Origin: Hylemonella sp.
GTDB lineage: Bacteria > Pseudomonadota > Gammaproteobacteria > Burkholderiales > Burkholderiaceae_C
Direction of reading: 5' to 3'
DNA: 64,000 bases
Assembly (NCBI GenBank): GCA_030695415.1
Contig: JAUYQZ010000016.1
Span: forward strand, 1 to 64,000
Positions 1-9,971 of the stretch are shown one piece after another. Position numbers and translations under genes: made by a program. The notes beneath the pieces are model-generated. The model saw only the letters and a program-made list of their open reading frames with translations. It had not been told where the DNA came from and searched no databases. Position 1 is the stretch's first letter, and each line of letters opens with the position of its first letter.

Positions 1-177
1 ATGGTCGGTGGCGGCAAGGCCATTAAGGCAGAAGTGCCCCTGTCCGAAATGTTCGGCTACTCGACGACCCTGCGTTCGATGTCGCAAGGCCGTGCAACGT
101 ACACGATGGAGTTCAAGCACTACAGCGAAGCTCCCCGTAACGTGGCCGAGGCGATCGTCGCGGCCCGTTCCAAGTAA
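1..177 (+). CDS. fusA: Elongation factor G, C-terminal end (partial)
   Basis: This is the last 58 codons of elongation factor G, the GTPase that drives ribosome translocation. The frame is open from base 1 and ends at TAA 175-177. The residues match the end of domain V, including the [13 protein letters not shown] and [12 protein letters not shown] stretches and the usual lysine-ended tail. The ATG at base 1 is an internal methionine, so the true start lies outside the window. It is followed by tuf and rpsJ, the normal str-operon order. Confidence 0.95.
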   Translation: MVGGGKAIKAEVPLSEMFGYSTTLRSMSQGRATYTMEFKHYSEAPRNVAEAIVAARSK

Positions 178-197
178 GACAGATTCAGAACCTGTCT
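177..197 (+). other. Small hairpin in the fusA-tuf spacer
   Basis: A 6-bp inverted repeat (AGACAG at 177-182, CTGTCT at 192-197) with a 9-nt loop lies directly after the fusA stop. No T-run follows, so it does not look like an intrinsic terminator. It may be an mRNA processing or stability element in the 115-nt spacer before tuf. I see no clear promoter in that spacer. Confidence 0.3.
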
Positions 198-292
198 GCG
201 ATCACACACCCCGCTGTGCCCGTGCGGTGGGATCGGTGATGTGATGCAGACGTTAAACCTCACACGGGCAATGCTCTTTGGAGAATTGAAAA

Positions 293-1483
<1,191 letters not shown>

Positions 1484-1492
1484 GGAGCGGAC

Positions 1493-1807
1493 ATGTCTAC
1501 CAAGCAAAAAATCCGCATCCGCCTGAAGGCGTTTGACTACAAACTGATCGACAGCTCTGCCGCCGAGATCGTTGACACCGCCAAGCGGACCGGCGCGATC
1601 GTCAAGGGCCCCGTGCCCCTGCCGACCCGTATGAAGCGCTTCGACATCCTGCGTTCGCCGCACGTCAACAAGACCAGCCGCGACCAGCTCGAAATCCGCA
1701 CGCACCAGCGTCTGATGGACATCGTGGACCCGACCGACAAAACGGTTGATGCCCTGATGAAACTCGACCTGCCCGCTGGCGTGGACGTCGAAATCAAGCT
1801 GCAGTAA
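1493..1807 (+). CDS. rpsJ: 30S ribosomal protein S10
   Basis: S10 is a 30S head protein and also the NusE transcription antitermination factor. The 104-residue product has the usual length and shows [15 protein letters not shown] at the start, GPVPLPT in the middle and the [12 protein letters not shown] loop. AAGGAG lies 5 nt before ATG 1493. The gene follows tuf closely and so probably shares its transcript. A hairpin and a promoter follow the stop, so rpsJ appears to be separated from the rest of the S10 genes. Confidence 0.98.
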   Translation: MSTKQKIRIRLKAFDYKLIDSSAAEIVDTAKRTGAIVKGPVPLPTRMKRFDILRSPHVNKTSRDQLEIRTHQRLMDIVDPTDKTVDALMKLDLPAGVDVEIKLQ

Positions 1808-1817
1808 CTGCGTTCCC

Positions 1818-1850
1818 AAGCCGGTCGGCGCTTCGTGCGCAGGCCGGCTT
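1818..1850 (+). terminator. Hairpin after rpsJ
   Basis: AAGCCGG (1818-1824) pairs with CCGGCTT (1844-1850), and an inner GCGC/GCGC stem closes a TTCGT loop. It begins 10 nt after the rpsJ stop. No T-run follows, so it could act as a weak or Rho-assisted terminator or as a 3-prime mRNA stabiliser. Its right arm overlaps the -35 box of the rplC promoter. Confidence 0.45.
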
Positions 1851-1877
1851 GCACAAACAAAGCCCGCTGGTTATACT
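1849..1877 (+). promoter_or_regulatory. Sigma-70-type promoter for the rplC gene group
   Basis: TTGCAC at 1849-1854 and TATACT at 1872-1877 are separated by exactly 17 nt, a near-consensus housekeeping promoter. It points toward rplC and leaves a leader of about 150 nt before ATG 2033. The -10 box lies inside an AGCCCGC/GCGGGCT inverted repeat (1861-1867 and 1879-1885). The leader also holds a CCC-TTCG-GGG hairpin (1970-1979) flanked by CGAC and GTCG. In E. coli the S10 leader that binds L4 is upstream of rpsJ, so its position before rplC here is notable. Confidence 0.7.
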
Positions 1878-2032
1878 GGCGGGCTTTCCTGGACTTTGGT
1901 TCGGGGAGTTCGGCTTTTGCCGATGCGGTCTGACAATGATGCAGGTCGTATTTTTAAAACGTGTCGACGCCCTTCGGGGAGAGTCGATGCACCATCAGCC
2001 CCGGCCAATTGAAGTCGGGAACGGAGAAAACA

Positions 2033-2704
2033 ATGAGTCTTAGCAACTCCCTCGGGTTGTTGGGTCGCAAGGTGGGCATGATGCGTCTGTTCACCGATGA
2101 CGGGGACGCAGTTCCTGTCACGGTGGTCGATGTGTCGAACAACCGTGTGACACAGGTCAAAACCCTGGCCCATGATGGCTACGATGCGCTGCAGGTCACC
2201 TTTGGTGCCCGCCGTGCTTCCCGCGTGACCAAGCCCGAAGCGGGCCACCTGGCCAAGGCCGGCGTCGAAGCGGGCGAAATCATCCAGGAATTCCGCGTCG
2301 CTTCTGACGTTGCTGCCCAGTACCAGCCCGGTGCCGTGGTGGCCCCCAACGCGATTTTCGCGGTGGGTCAGAAAGTGGACGTGCAAGGTACTTCGATTGG
2401 TAAAGGCTTCGCCGGCACCATCAAGCGCCACAACTTCAAATCCCAGCGCGCGTCGCACGGCAACAGCCGTTCGCATAACGTTCCGGGCTCCATCTCCATG
2501 GCCCAAGATCCGGGTCGCGTGTTTCCGGGCAAAAAGATGACCGGTCACATGGGCGATGACACCAAAACCATCCAGAACCTCGACATCGTGCGCGTGGACG
2601 AAGCCCGTCAGCTGCTCATGATCCGTGGCGCTGTGCCTGGCTCGAACGGCGGTTTCCTGACCGTGCGTCCCGCCATCAAGGCCAAATCCAAGGGAGCAAA
2701 CTGA
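2033..2704 (+). CDS. rplC: 50S ribosomal protein L3
   Basis: L3 is an early assembly protein near the peptidyl transferase centre. The start at 2033 is chosen because GGAG lies about 7 nt upstream and the product then begins [18 protein letters not shown], giving 223 residues, the usual length. An in-frame start at 1961 would add residues not typical of L3 and lies in the leader. The [12 protein letters not shown] and [14 protein letters not shown] segments form the long loop that reaches the active site. Its stop overlaps the rplD start by one base. Confidence 0.97.
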   Translation: MSLSNSLGLLGRKVGMMRLFTDDGDAVPVTVVDVSNNRVTQVKTLAHDGYDALQVTFGARRASRVTKPEAGHLAKAGVEAGEIIQEFRVASDVAAQYQPGAVVAPNAIFAVGQKVDVQGTSIGKGFAGTIKRHNFKSQRASHGNSRSHNVPGSISMAQDPGRVFPGKKMTGHMGDDTKTIQNLDIVRVDEARQLLMIRGAVPGSNGGFLTVRPAIKAKSKGAN

Positions 2705-3324
2705 TGCAAGTTGAACTCCTGAACGACCAGGGTCAGTCGTCGTCCAACGTGGACGTGCCTGAAACCGTGTTTGGTCGTGACTACAACGAAGCCCTGATCC
2801 ACCAACTCGTGGTGGCATACCAGGCGAACGCCCGTCAAGGCACGCGTGCACAAAAAGACCGCCAGATGGTCAAGCACTCGACCAAGAAGCCGTTCAAGCA
2901 AAAAGGCACGGGCCGCGCCCGCGCCGGTATGACCTCTTCGCCCCTGTGGCGCGGCGGCGGTCGGATTTTCCCGAACAGCCCCGACGAGAACTTCACCCAG
3001 AAGATCAACAAGAAGATGTACCGCGCCGGCATGGCGTCCATCTTCTCGCAGCTGGTGCGTGAAGGCCGTCTGGCCGTGATCGACTCCATGAAAGTGGATT
3101 CGCCCAAGACCAAGCAGCTGGCCGACAAGTTCAAGGCCATGAACCTGCAATCGGTTCTGGTGATCGCCGAAGAAGTCGACGAGAACCTGTACCTCGCCTC
3201 GCGCAACCTGCCCAACGTGCTGGTGGTCGAACCGCGTTACGCCGATCCGCTGTCGCTGGTGCATTACAAGAAGGTCATCGTCACCAAGGCGGCGATCGAC
3301 CAGCTCATGGAGATGTTCGCATGA
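2704..3324 (+). CDS. rplD: 50S ribosomal protein L4
   Basis: L4 lines the peptide exit tunnel and in enterobacteria represses its own operon. The 206-residue protein has normal length and carries the long basic loop around [16 protein letters not shown] and [11 protein letters not shown] 2704 overlaps the rplC stop, which indicates translational coupling. Its own stop overlaps the rplW start (ATGA). Autoregulation by L4 is known in E. coli; here it would have to act on the leader upstream of rplC, and this is not shown by the sequence. Confidence 0.97.
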   Translation: MQVELLNDQGQSSSNVDVPETVFGRDYNEALIHQLVVAYQANARQGTRAQKDRQMVKHSTKKPFKQKGTGRARAGMTSSPLWRGGGRIFPNSPDENFTQKINKKMYRAGMASIFSQLVREGRLAVIDSMKVDSPKTKQLADKFKAMNLQSVLVIAEEVDENLYLASRNLPNVLVVEPRYADPLSLVHYKKVIVTKAAIDQLMEMFA

Positions 3325-3635
3325 GCGTCACAAAATACGACGAAGGCCGTCTGATGCAGGTCCTCGTGGCACCCATCGTGTCCGAGAAGGCCACTCAAGT
3401 TGCCGAGCAGACCAACGCCATCATGTTCAAGGTGTTGCGTGATGCTTCCAAGCCCGAGATCAAGGCCGCTGTTGAACTGATGTTCAAGGTCCAGGTCAAG
3501 GGCGTGTCCGTGCTCAACCAAAAAGGCAAGGCCAAACGCTTCGGCAAAACGGTGGGTCGTCGCGACCACGTTCGCAAGGCGTATGTGACCCTCATGCCGG
3601 GTCAAGAGCTGAACTTCGGCGGGGAGGGCGTTTAA
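3321..3635 (+). CDS. rplW: 50S ribosomal protein L23
   Basis: L23 sits at the exit tunnel mouth and docks trigger factor and SRP. The 104-residue product has the family pattern APIVSEKAT, a central alpha/beta fold and KKAYVTL-like residues near the end. The ATGA overlap with rplD fixes the start at 3321. A second in-frame ATG lies near residue 12, but the overlap favours the first. rplB follows after 2 nt. Confidence 0.95.
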   Translation: MSVTKYDEGRLMQVLVAPIVSEKATQVAEQTNAIMFKVLRDASKPEIKAAVELMFKVQVKGVSVLNQKGKAKRFGKTVGRRDHVRKAYVTLMPGQELNFGGEGV

Positions 3636-3637
3636 TC

Positions 3638-4462
3638 ATGGCAGTCATCAAGATGAAACCCACCTCACCAGGCCGTCGCGGCATGGTGAAGGTCACGCGT
3701 GACCATCTTCACAAAGGTGAAGGTTTTGCACCGCTGCTGGAACCCCAGTTCCAGAAAGCCGGTCGCAACAACAACGGTCACATCACCACCCGCCACAAGG
3801 GCGGTGGTCACAAGCACCACTACCGCGTTGTCGACTTCCGTCGCAACAAGGATGGCATTCCTGCCAAGGTCGAGCGCATCGAGTACGACCCGAACCGCAC
3901 GGCGCACATTGCACTGGTGTGCTACGCCGACGGCGAGCGCCGCTACATCATCGCCCCGCGTGGCGTTGAAGTGGGCGCGACCCTGCTGTCCGGCTCGGAG
4001 TCGCCGATCCGCGTGGGCAACACCCTGCCGATCCGCAACATCCCGGTCGGCTCGACCATCCACTGCATCGAGCTGCAAGTCGGCAAGGGCGCGCAAATCG
4101 CCCGCTCCGCCGGCGCCTCAGCTGTGTTGCTGGCTCGCGAAGGCATCTACGCCCAGGTCCGCATGCGCTCTGGTGAGGTCCGCAAGGTCCACGTGGATTG
4201 CCGCGCCACCATTGGTGAAGTGTCCAACCAGGAACACAGCCTGCGCCGCTTGGGCAAGGCCGGTGTCAAGCGTCACATGGGCATTCGCCCAACCGTTCGC
4301 GGTACCGCGATGAACCCGATCGACCACCCGCACGGTGGTGGTGAAGGCAAGACCGGCGAAGGCCGCGCTCCGGTGGATCCGTGGGGCAACCTGACCAAGG
4401 GCTACCGCACCCGCAACAACCGCCGCACGCAGTCGATGATCGTCTCGCGTCGCAAGAAGTAA
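3638..4462 (+). CDS. rplB: 50S ribosomal protein L2
   Basis: L2 supports subunit joining and peptidyl transfer. The product is 274 residues, as usual. It shows the [12 protein letters not shown] segment, the conserved [12 protein letters not shown] core, and the C-terminal [13 protein letters not shown] loop whose histidine lies close to the peptidyl transferase centre. It ends in the basic tail [18 protein letters not shown]. It is transcribed in the S10 group between rplW and rpsS. Confidence 0.98.
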   Translation: MAVIKMKPTSPGRRGMVKVTRDHLHKGEGFAPLLEPQFQKAGRNNNGHITTRHKGGGHKHHYRVVDFRRNKDGIPAKVERIEYDPNRTAHIALVCYADGERRYIIAPRGVEVGATLLSGSESPIRVGNTLPIRNIPVGSTIHCIELQVGKGAQIARSAGASAVLLAREGIYAQVRMRSGEVRKVHVDCRATIGEVSNQEHSLRRLGKAGVKRHMGIRPTVRGTAMNPIDHPHGGGEGKTGEGRAPVDPWGNLTKGYRTRNNRRTQSMIVSRRKK

Positions 4463-4474
4463 AGGGTTGACAAC

Positions 4475-4750
4475 ATGACTCGCTCACTCAAAAAAGGCCC
4501 CTTCGTTGACCATCACCTGATGGCCAAAGTGGAGAAGGCCGTGTCCACCAAGGACAAAAAGCCCGTCAAGACCTGGTCGCGTCGCTCGATGATCCTGCCC
4601 GATTTCATCGGCCTGACCATTGCCGTGCACAACGGCAAGCAGCACGTGCCCGTGTACATCACCGACCAGATGGTTGGACACAAGCTCGGCGAGTTTTCGC
4701 TGACGCGGACGTTCAAAGGCCATCCGGCCGACAAAAAAGCGAAGAAGTAA
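4475..4750 (+). CDS. rpsS: 30S ribosomal protein S19
   Basis: S19 lies in the 30S head and contacts the A-site finger. The 91-residue product begins [15 protein letters not shown] and contains [15 protein letters not shown] and [16 protein letters not shown], all hallmark segments. It lies 12 nt after rplB and 9 nt before rplV in the same transcript. Confidence 0.98.
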   Translation: MTRSLKKGPFVDHHLMAKVEKAVSTKDKKPVKTWSRRSMILPDFIGLTIAVHNGKQHVPVYITDQMVGHKLGEFSLTRTFKGHPADKKAKK

Positions 4751-4759
4751 GGAACAACC

Positions 4760-5089
4760 ATGGAAACCCGTTCAATCGTTCGAGGCGTTCGCCTCTCGGT
4801 CGACAAAGGCCGACTGGTTGCCGACCTGATTCGCGGCAAAAAGGTCGACCAGGCCCTCAACATCCTCGCGTTCACGCAAAAGAAAGCGGCTGGCATCGTC
4901 AAGAAAGCTCTTGAGTCCGCCATCGCCAATGCTGAACACAACGACGGCGCCGACATCGACGAGCTGAAGGTCACGACCATCTACGTCGAACAAGGCACGA
5001 CGCTCAAGCGCTTCTCGGCCCGCGCCAAAGGCCGCGGCAACCGCATCAGCAAACCCACGTGTCACATCTACGTGACGGTTGGCAACTGA
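4760..5089 (+). CDS. rplV: 50S ribosomal protein L22
   Basis: L22 lines the exit tunnel with an extended beta-hairpin. The 109-residue product shows the [18 protein letters not shown] opening, the [14 protein letters not shown] helix, and the hairpin tip [17 protein letters not shown]. The start ATG 4760 has AAGGA upstream. It is a normal-length member of the operon. Confidence 0.97.
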   Translation: METRSIVRGVRLSVDKGRLVADLIRGKKVDQALNILAFTQKKAAGIVKKALESAIANAEHNDGADIDELKVTTIYVEQGTTLKRFSARAKGRGNRISKPTCHIYVTVGN

Positions 5090-5104
5090 AGAGGTCACAG
5101 GAAT

Positions 5105-5983
5105 ATGGGACAAAAAATCAACCCCACCGGGTTCCGCCTCGCCATTTCGCGCAACTGGGCCAGCCGCTGGTACGCGAGCAACCGTGATTTCGCCGGCATG
5201 CTGGCCGAAGACATCAAGGTGCGCGAGTATCTCAAGGGCAAGCTGAAGAACGCCGCCGTCTCGCGCGTCGTGATCGAGCGCCCCGCCAAGAACGCCCGCA
5301 TCACCATTTACTCGGCACGTCCGGGCGTGGTGATCGGCAAGAAGGGCGAAGACATCGAGAAGCTGAAGAAAGAACTGACCGCCAAATTGGGCGTGCCGGT
5401 TGCAGTCAACATCGAAGAAGTGCGCAAGCCCGAAATCGATGCCAAGCTGATTGCCGACAGCATCACGCAGCAGCTCGAAAAACGCATCATGTTCCGCCGC
5501 GCCATGAAACGCGCGATGCAGAACGCGATGCGCCTGGGCGCGCAGGGCATCAAGATCATGTCGTCGGGCCGCTTGAACGGCATCGAAATCGCACGTTGCG
5601 AGTGGTACCGCGAAGGTCGCGTGCCACTTCACACCCTGCGCGCCGACATCGACTACGGCACGTCCGAAGCCAAGACCACCTACGGCATCATTGGTGTCAA
5701 GGTCTGGGTGTACAAGGGCGATACCCTGGGTCGCAACGATGCGCCCGTGGCTGCCGAGCCCCGTGCCGAAGAAGAGCGTCGCCCCCGTGGTCCGCGCCGT
5801 GAGCGTCCAGCAGGTCCCCCTGCACGCGCTGCGGTTCGCCGCCCCGGTGCCAATGCCGCTCCAGCCGATGGCAGCGACAAGCCTGCCGAAGCCACGACCG
5901 GTACCGAAACCAAACCCGCCGTTAAGCGCGTTCGCAAAGACGCCGCGCCCGCATCTGCAGCTGCGGACGGCAAAGGAGAATAA
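5105..5983 (+). CDS. rpsC: 30S ribosomal protein S3 with long C-terminal tail
   Basis: S3 forms part of the mRNA entry site. Residues 1 to about 210 are the usual S3, with [12 protein letters not shown] at the start, the KH-domain [15 protein letters not shown] and the [22 protein letters not shown] segment. From about residue 215 to 292 a low-complexity tail rich in Arg, Pro, Ala and Lys follows, so the protein is longer than the 233-residue E. coli form. The reading frame is intact to its stop and rplP starts 2 nt later, so the extension is real coding sequence. Its function is unknown. Confidence 0.97.
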   Translation: MGQKINPTGFRLAISRNWASRWYASNRDFAGMLAEDIKVREYLKGKLKNAAVSRVVIERPAKNARITIYSARPGVVIGKKGEDIEKLKKELTAKLGVPVAVNIEEVRKPEIDAKLIADSITQQLEKRIMFRRAMKRAMQNAMRLGAQGIKIMSSGRLNGIEIARCEWYREGRVPLHTLRADIDYGTSEAKTTYGIIGVKVWVYKGDTLGRNDAPVAAEPRAEEERRPRGPRRERPAGPPARAAVRRPGANAAPADGSDKPAEATTGTETKPAVKRVRKDAAPASAAADGKGE

Positions 5984-5985
5984 AC

Positions 5986-6402
5986 ATGTTGCAACCTGCT
6001 CGCCGCAAATTCCGCAAGGAACAAAAAGGCCGCAATACCGGTGTCGCCACCAGCGGCGCCACCGTCGCGTTCGGTGACTTCGGTCTGAAGTCCACGGACC
6101 GCGGCCGCCTGACGGCACGCCAGATCGAAGCCGCGCGTCGCGCGATTTCCCGTCACGTCAAACGTGGCGGCCGCATCTGGATCCGTGTGTTTCCGGACAA
6201 GCCAATCTCCCAGAAACCTGCTGAAGTCCGCATGGGCAACGGCAAGGGTTCGGTGGAGTACTACGTGGCCGAGATCCAGCCCGGCAAGGTGCTGTACGAG
6301 ATCGTCGGCGTGCCGGAACAGCTGGCCCGTGAGGCGTTCCAGCTGGCCGCCGCCAAACTTCCCCTGCGCACCACGTTCGTGACGCGCTTGTTGGGTCAGT
6401 GA
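5986..6402 (+). CDS. rplP: 50S ribosomal protein L16
   Basis: L16 helps shape the A site of the large subunit. The 138-residue product begins [17 protein letters not shown] and contains the [17 protein letters not shown] and [19 protein letters not shown] segments, including the Arg that is hydroxylated in E. coli L16 (the RMGNGKG loop). Full family length. Confidence 0.98.
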   Translation: MLQPARRKFRKEQKGRNTGVATSGATVAFGDFGLKSTDRGRLTARQIEAARRAISRHVKRGGRIWIRVFPDKPISQKPAEVRMGNGKGSVEYYVAEIQPGKVLYEIVGVPEQLAREAFQLAAAKLPLRTTFVTRLLGQ

Positions 6403-6418
6403 TTCAGGAGAACACAAG

Positions 6419-6613
6419 ATGAAAACTGCTGAACTGCGCCAAAAGGATGTGGCCGGCCTCGAAGCCGAAGTGAAATCGCTGCAAAAGGCCCACTTCGGTC
6501 TGCGCATGCAAAAAGCCACGCAACAACTGAATAATACGGCCACGATGGGTAATACCCGACGTGACATCGCCCGTGCCAAAACCATCCTTGCTGAAAAGCA
6601 AGCCGCCAAATAA
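6419..6613 (+). CDS. rpmC: 50S ribosomal protein L29
   Basis: L29 is a small two-helix protein near the exit tunnel and contacts L23. The 64-residue product [10 protein letters not shown]... contains the [14 protein letters not shown] segment and the [13 protein letters not shown] helix typical of the family. AGGAG precedes ATG 6419 by a normal distance. Confidence 0.96.
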   Translation: MKTAELRQKDVAGLEAEVKSLQKAHFGLRMQKATQQLNNTATMGNTRRDIARAKTILAEKQAAK

Positions 6614-6623
6614 GGAGCACTGA

Positions 6624-6893
6624 ATGACGGAAGCTAAAAAATCCCTCAAGCGCACCTTGGTTGGCAAGGTGGTCAGCGACAAGCGAACCAAAACCGTGAC
6701 CGTGCTGGTCGAGCGTCGTGTGATGCACGAGCTCTATGGCAAGATCGTGGCCAAGTCGAGCAAGTACCACGCCCATGACGAAAAGGGCGAGTACAAGCTG
6801 GGCGATGTGATCGAAATCACCGAAAGCAAGCCGATTTCCAAGACCAAGAACTGGGTTGCCACCCGTCTGGTCGAAAAGGCGGCTGCGGTTTAA
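6624..6893 (+). CDS. rpsQ: 30S ribosomal protein S17
   Basis: S17 is a primary 16S rRNA-binding protein with an OB fold. The 89-residue product shows [19 protein letters not shown], the [15 protein letters not shown] turn and the [13 protein letters not shown] motif. It is the last ribosomal gene of this run. A strong terminator follows and the next gene is a peroxiredoxin, so rplN and the spc genes are not adjacent. Confidence 0.97.
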   Translation: MTEAKKSLKRTLVGKVVSDKRTKTVTVLVERRVMHELYGKIVAKSSKYHAHDEKGEYKLGDVIEITESKPISKTKNWVATRLVEKAAAV

Positions 6894-6924
6894 GTTCATT
6901 GCAGCACACGCTGCAGGACAGACA

Positions 6925-6957
6925 AAAACGGCTCACAATTCGTGAGCCGTTTTTTTT
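6925..6957 (+). terminator. Rho-independent terminator of the S10 gene group
   Basis: AACGGCTCAC (6927-6936) pairs with GTGAGCCGTT (6942-6951) around an AATTC loop and runs straight into a run of T residues to 6957. A matching A-run on the left makes it work in both directions in principle. It closes the S10 transcript 31 nt after rpsQ. Confidence 0.93.
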
Positions 6958-6989
6958 CGGCCAACCCACAGTTAATCGAGGAGCACAAC

Positions 6990-7496
6990 ATGATCAAAGT
7001 CGGTGATACCCTGCCTGGCGCCACGCTGATGGAATATTCCGAAGTCGAAGGCAATGGCTGCAGCATCGGCCCCAATCCGGTCGACGTCAGCAAGACCATG
7101 GCTGGCAAGACCATCGCGATCTTTGGTCTGCCGGGCGCTTTCACGCCAACCTGCTCAGCCAAGCATGTGCCGGGGTATGTCGAGAAGTTCAGTGAATTCA
7201 AGGCAGCCGGCGTGGACGAGATCTGGTGCGTGAGCGTCAACGACGCTTTTGTCATGGGTGCCTGGGCGCGCGACCAGAAGACCAACAGCAAGGTGCGTAT
7301 GCTGGCGGACGGCAGTGCCGATTTTGCCAAGGCCACCGGTCTCACGCTGGATTTGACTGCGCGTGGCATGGGCCTGCGCAGCAACCGTTATTCCATGCTC
7401 GTCAAGGATGGCAAGGTCGCAGCCCTGAACATCGAAGGTCCGGGCAAGTTCGAGGTCAGTGACGCCGGTACCCTGCTGGCGCAGACCAAGGGCTGA
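6990..7496 (+). CDS. Peroxiredoxin, Prx5 type
   Basis: The product reduces hydrogen peroxide and alkyl peroxides in the cytoplasm, with reducing power from glutathione or thioredoxin. The start ATG 6990 is chosen for the GGAG just upstream; it gives 168 residues. The motif PGAFTPTCS places the peroxidatic cysteine at residue 55. A further cysteine at 24 is not at the usual resolving position. GVDEIWCVSVND and the C-terminal EVSDAGTLLAQ segment fit the Prx5/AhpE-like group. It is a single-gene unit between two terminators. Confidence 0.92.
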   Translation: MIKVGDTLPGATLMEYSEVEGNGCSIGPNPVDVSKTMAGKTIAIFGLPGAFTPTCSAKHVPGYVEKFSEFKAAGVDEIWCVSVNDAFVMGAWARDQKTNSKVRMLADGSADFAKATGLTLDLTARGMGLRSNRYSMLVKDGKVAALNIEGPGKFEVSDAGTLLAQTKG

Positions 7497-7530
7497 TCCC
7501 GTCCGCGCCTTCCATCCGGGGCGCAAGCCA

Positions 7531-7561
7531 GGCCACTGCAGCGGTGCAGTGGCCTTTTTTT
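7531..7561 (+). terminator. Rho-independent terminator after the peroxiredoxin gene
   Basis: GGCCACTGCA (7531-7540) pairs with TGCAGTGGCC (7545-7554) around a GCGG loop and is followed by seven T residues (7555-7561). The remaining sequence up to 7758 holds no gene I can support. Confidence 0.93.
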
Positions 7562-7758
7562 GACCTGTTTTATGTCGCTTGGCGCAAGCCTCCCCGGCCG
7601 CGGGGCGGGGCGACCTATTCCGGTTCAAAGCTCAAAAAACAGATTGATCTTGAGAATGTCGGCGTACTCGCGGAGAATCTCCCGAACGACGCTGAATCCG
7701 GCGGGCGGCTCAGGCCTCAGGATTTGAGTGACGGGCAGGTTCACGACAAGGATCAGTG

Positions 7759-8622
7759 ATGCGTCAAGTAATGGAAACCAGTTCACGCGTGCAGCAGCCA
7801 CGAGGTTCATCGGTGAGTGCGGCCCGTTGGACCAGCGTGGTTCTTGCGGGCGTGCTGCTCACAGGCTGCCAGTCGGTGCAGACCACCGGAGCGGGGCAAG
7901 TCGGTGTCACCCGCAACCAGTACATGGGGGTCAGCTCTGCGGAGGTGGATGCCGCATCGGCGCAGTCCTATCGCAAGATGCTGCAGGAGGCTGAGCGCAA
8001 GAAGCAGCTCAACCTCGATGCGGCCATGCTCGCGCGGGTGCAGGCCATTACCAAAAGGCTGGTCGCCCAGACGGCCCATTTCCGCCCGGATGCACAGGCC
8101 TGGCGCTGGGAAACGAATGTCTTCCACAGCGAGCAGGTAAATGCGTTCTGCATGGCAGGCGGCAAGATCGGCATCTACAGTGGCCTGATCGAGAGGCTGA
8201 AGATCACCGACGACGAACTGGCCGCCGTCATGGGTCATGAAATCGCGCACGCCCTGCGCGAGCATGTCCGTGAGCAGGTCTCGATGCAGCAGGCCGCGCG
8301 GGTGCCGGGCTTGGTGCTCGCGATCGTGACGGGCAGTCAGGTCTTGGCGGACCTGGGCAATATGGTGACCGACGTGAGCCTCACCCTGCCGCGCAGCCGC
8401 GAGGCCGAGATGGAGGCGGATCAGATCGGTGTTGAACTGGCGGCGCGGGCAGGCTATGACCCGCGCGCGGCCATCAGTCTGTGGCAAAAGATGAACCAGC
8501 TGGGCGGGGGGCGTCCACCCGAGTTCCTCAGCACGCACCCCTCCCCGGACACGCGTCAGCAGGACCTCGAACGCATCAGCGCCGTCGTCATGCCACTGTA
8601 CGAGCAGAGCAGGAAGCGCTGA
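7759..8622 (+). CDS. M48-family metalloprotease, lipoprotein
   Basis: A predicted outer-membrane or periplasmic zinc protease resembling the LoiP/BepA group, which degrade misfolded envelope proteins. The N-terminus has a hydrophobic segment ending in the lipobox LTGC, with Cys at about residue 37. The zinc motif HEIAH is at residues 160-164 and the third-ligand region EMEAD is near 217-221. ATG 7759 is preferred because AAGGA lies 6 nt upstream; GTG 7756 and ATG 7771 are alternatives. The product is 287 residues. It is not in an obvious operon; the next gene is convergent. Confidence 0.88.
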   Translation: MRQVMETSSRVQQPRGSSVSAARWTSVVLAGVLLTGCQSVQTTGAGQVGVTRNQYMGVSSAEVDAASAQSYRKMLQEAERKKQLNLDAAMLARVQAITKRLVAQTAHFRPDAQAWRWETNVFHSEQVNAFCMAGGKIGIYSGLIERLKITDDELAAVMGHEIAHALREHVREQVSMQQAARVPGLVLAIVTGSQVLADLGNMVTDVSLTLPRSREAEMEADQIGVELAARAGYDPRAAISLWQKMNQLGGGRPPEFLSTHPSPDTRQQDLERISAVVMPLYEQSRKR

Positions 8623-8629
8623 GACGGGC

Positions 8630-9292
8630 TCAGGGTGCTGCGAACCACAGCAGCAGCGTCACAGCGGCGGCGCTCAGCAGCAGCAGCGCGGCTGCCAGCA
8701 GGCGGCTGAGCGCGTCATCGCGTGAGGCAGGGGCCGGTTGAGCCAGCTCCTTGTCACCGGTGAGCATGGGGCGCACCAGGTTCTGCCGCTTTCGCCAGAA
8801 GTAGTACACGATGGCCAGAATGTGCAGCAGCACCAGCACGATCAGCACGAGCTTGCCGACCTCGCGGTGGTACCAGGTGGCCAGGCTCACCAGATCCCCG
8901 GACACCAGCCGCGTCAGCGGCCCGCTGGAAGCAATCTCATCGTCACTGAACAGCCCTGTGCCGACCTGCGCCAGCAGAAACAGCAGCAAAGCGAAAACCG
9001 AGAGTGCCCCGGTCGGCGTATGCCCGACCGAATGCATGGGATCCCCTTCCCCACGCACGTACCGCCAGAGGGTGATCGGGGAATAGAGAAAGCCCGCAAA
9101 GCGCGACCAGCGCCCGCCGAACAGGCCCCAGAGCAGGCGGAATATCAAAAGGGTCAGCGTGGCATAGCCTAGGCGGAAATGCCACTCCATATAGCCGAGC
9201 TGCGCCGTCGTGACCAGGCCGATGACACATAAGACCAGTAGCCAGTGGAAGAGGCGAGTGGGAAGATCCCAGATTCTGACGAGGTGTGGCAT
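8630..9292 (-). CDS. Cytochrome b561-family membrane protein
   Basis: This is an integral-membrane di-haem cytochrome b that probably passes electrons to a periplasmic c-type cytochrome. The 220-residue product begins with the typical RIWDLPTRLFHW motif. It has about four membrane helices (roughly 14-32, 42-57, 95-113, 145-166) plus a C-terminal hydrophobic helix. Candidate haem histidines are His16, His38, His87 or 91, His142 and His157. It diverges from the cytochrome c-prime gene at 9432, a common pairing that supports a shared electron path. The exact partner is inferred. Confidence 0.88.
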   Translation of the reverse strand: MPHLVRIWDLPTRLFHWLLVLCVIGLVTTAQLGYMEWHFRLGYATLTLLIFRLLWGLFGGRWSRFAGFLYSPITLWRYVRGEGDPMHSVGHTPTGALSVFALLLFLLAQVGTGLFSDDEIASSGPLTRLVSGDLVSLATWYHREVGKLVLIVLVLLHILAIVYYFWRKRQNLVRPMLTGDKELAQPAPASRDDALSRLLAAALLLLSAAAVTLLLWFAAP

Positions 9293-9431
9293 GCGTAACC
9301 TTTGGCAGGTAAGATGATCAGGAGCACGTGCTGCTGGGTATTTTCCCTGAGATCAGGCAGATCGTGCGAACTTTGGCCCGGATCACAGCTCCCAGAGGCG
9401 GGGAACCCCCCTCAACCATCAAAGGAAGACC

Positions 9432-9884
9432 ATGAAAAACGTCAGCATCCTCATCGCCGCAGCGACGCTTATCGGATTCAGTGGCGCGGCCTCGGCGCAG
9501 TTTGCCAAGCCCGAAGACGCCATCAAGTACCGCAAGAATGCCTTGTTCGTGATGCAGCAGCACTATGCCCGCGTCGGTGCCATGGCCGCAGGCCGCGTGC
9601 CCTTTGACGCCAAGGTCGCTGCCGAGAACGCGGCCATTGCCGAGACCATGGCGCGCCTGCCATGGGCCGCCTTTGGCGAGGGGACCGACAAAGGCGACAC
9701 CAAGGCCTTGCCCGAAATCTGGAAGGAGCAGGCCAAGTTCAAGACGGCTGCCGACAATCTTCAGAGTGAGATGGGCAAGCTGGCAGCGGCTGCCAAGACC
9801 GGAAACCTGGACAGCATCAAGACCGCGTTCCAGGCTACTTCCGGCACCTGCAAGGCCTGCCACGACGACTTCCGCGGGAAGTGA
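9432..9884 (+). CDS. Cytochrome c-prime (class II cytochrome c)
   Basis: A periplasmic four-helix-bundle haem protein; this family binds NO and CO and may protect against nitrosative stress. The 150-residue precursor has a Sec signal peptide cut after ASA near residue 22. The haem-attachment motif CKACH is at residues 140-144, close to the C-terminus as expected for class II. AAGGA lies just upstream of ATG 9432. It faces away from the cytochrome b561 gene and has its own terminator. Confidence 0.93.
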   Translation: MKNVSILIAAATLIGFSGAASAQFAKPEDAIKYRKNALFVMQQHYARVGAMAAGRVPFDAKVAAENAAIAETMARLPWAAFGEGTDKGDTKALPEIWKEQAKFKTAADNLQSEMGKLAAAAKTGNLDSIKTAFQATSGTCKACHDDFRGK

Positions 9885-9934
9885 GCGCAGGCGCTGGCCA
9901 TCGTGCCGGCGGTGGCGACACCTCAATGCAACAG

Positions 9935-9958
9935 GGGGCAGCGAAGGCTGCCCCTTTT
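9935..9958 (+). terminator. Terminator after the cytochrome c-prime gene
   Basis: GGGGCAGC (9935-9942) pairs with GCTGCCCC (9947-9954) around GAAG, followed by TTTT. It lies between convergent genes and is correctly placed for the plus-strand transcript. Confidence 0.8.
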
Positions 9959-9971
9959 CATTGGGCGATGC

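Noticed and set aside
1861-1890. AGCCCGC/GCGGGCT hairpin followed by TTT as a terminator of rpsJ
   Set aside because: The stem contains the -10 box of a well-spaced promoter and the T-run is only three bases, so I treat it as part of the promoter region.
1961-2032. Upstream start for rplC at 1961
   Set aside because: It would add 24 residues not found in L3 and covers a hairpin in the leader; the start at 2033 has a good ribosome-binding site.
7625-7810. A 61-codon minus-strand frame ending in a hydrophobic tail
   Set aside because: It overlaps the 5-prime end of the M48 protease gene, has no ribosome-binding site and matches no family I know.
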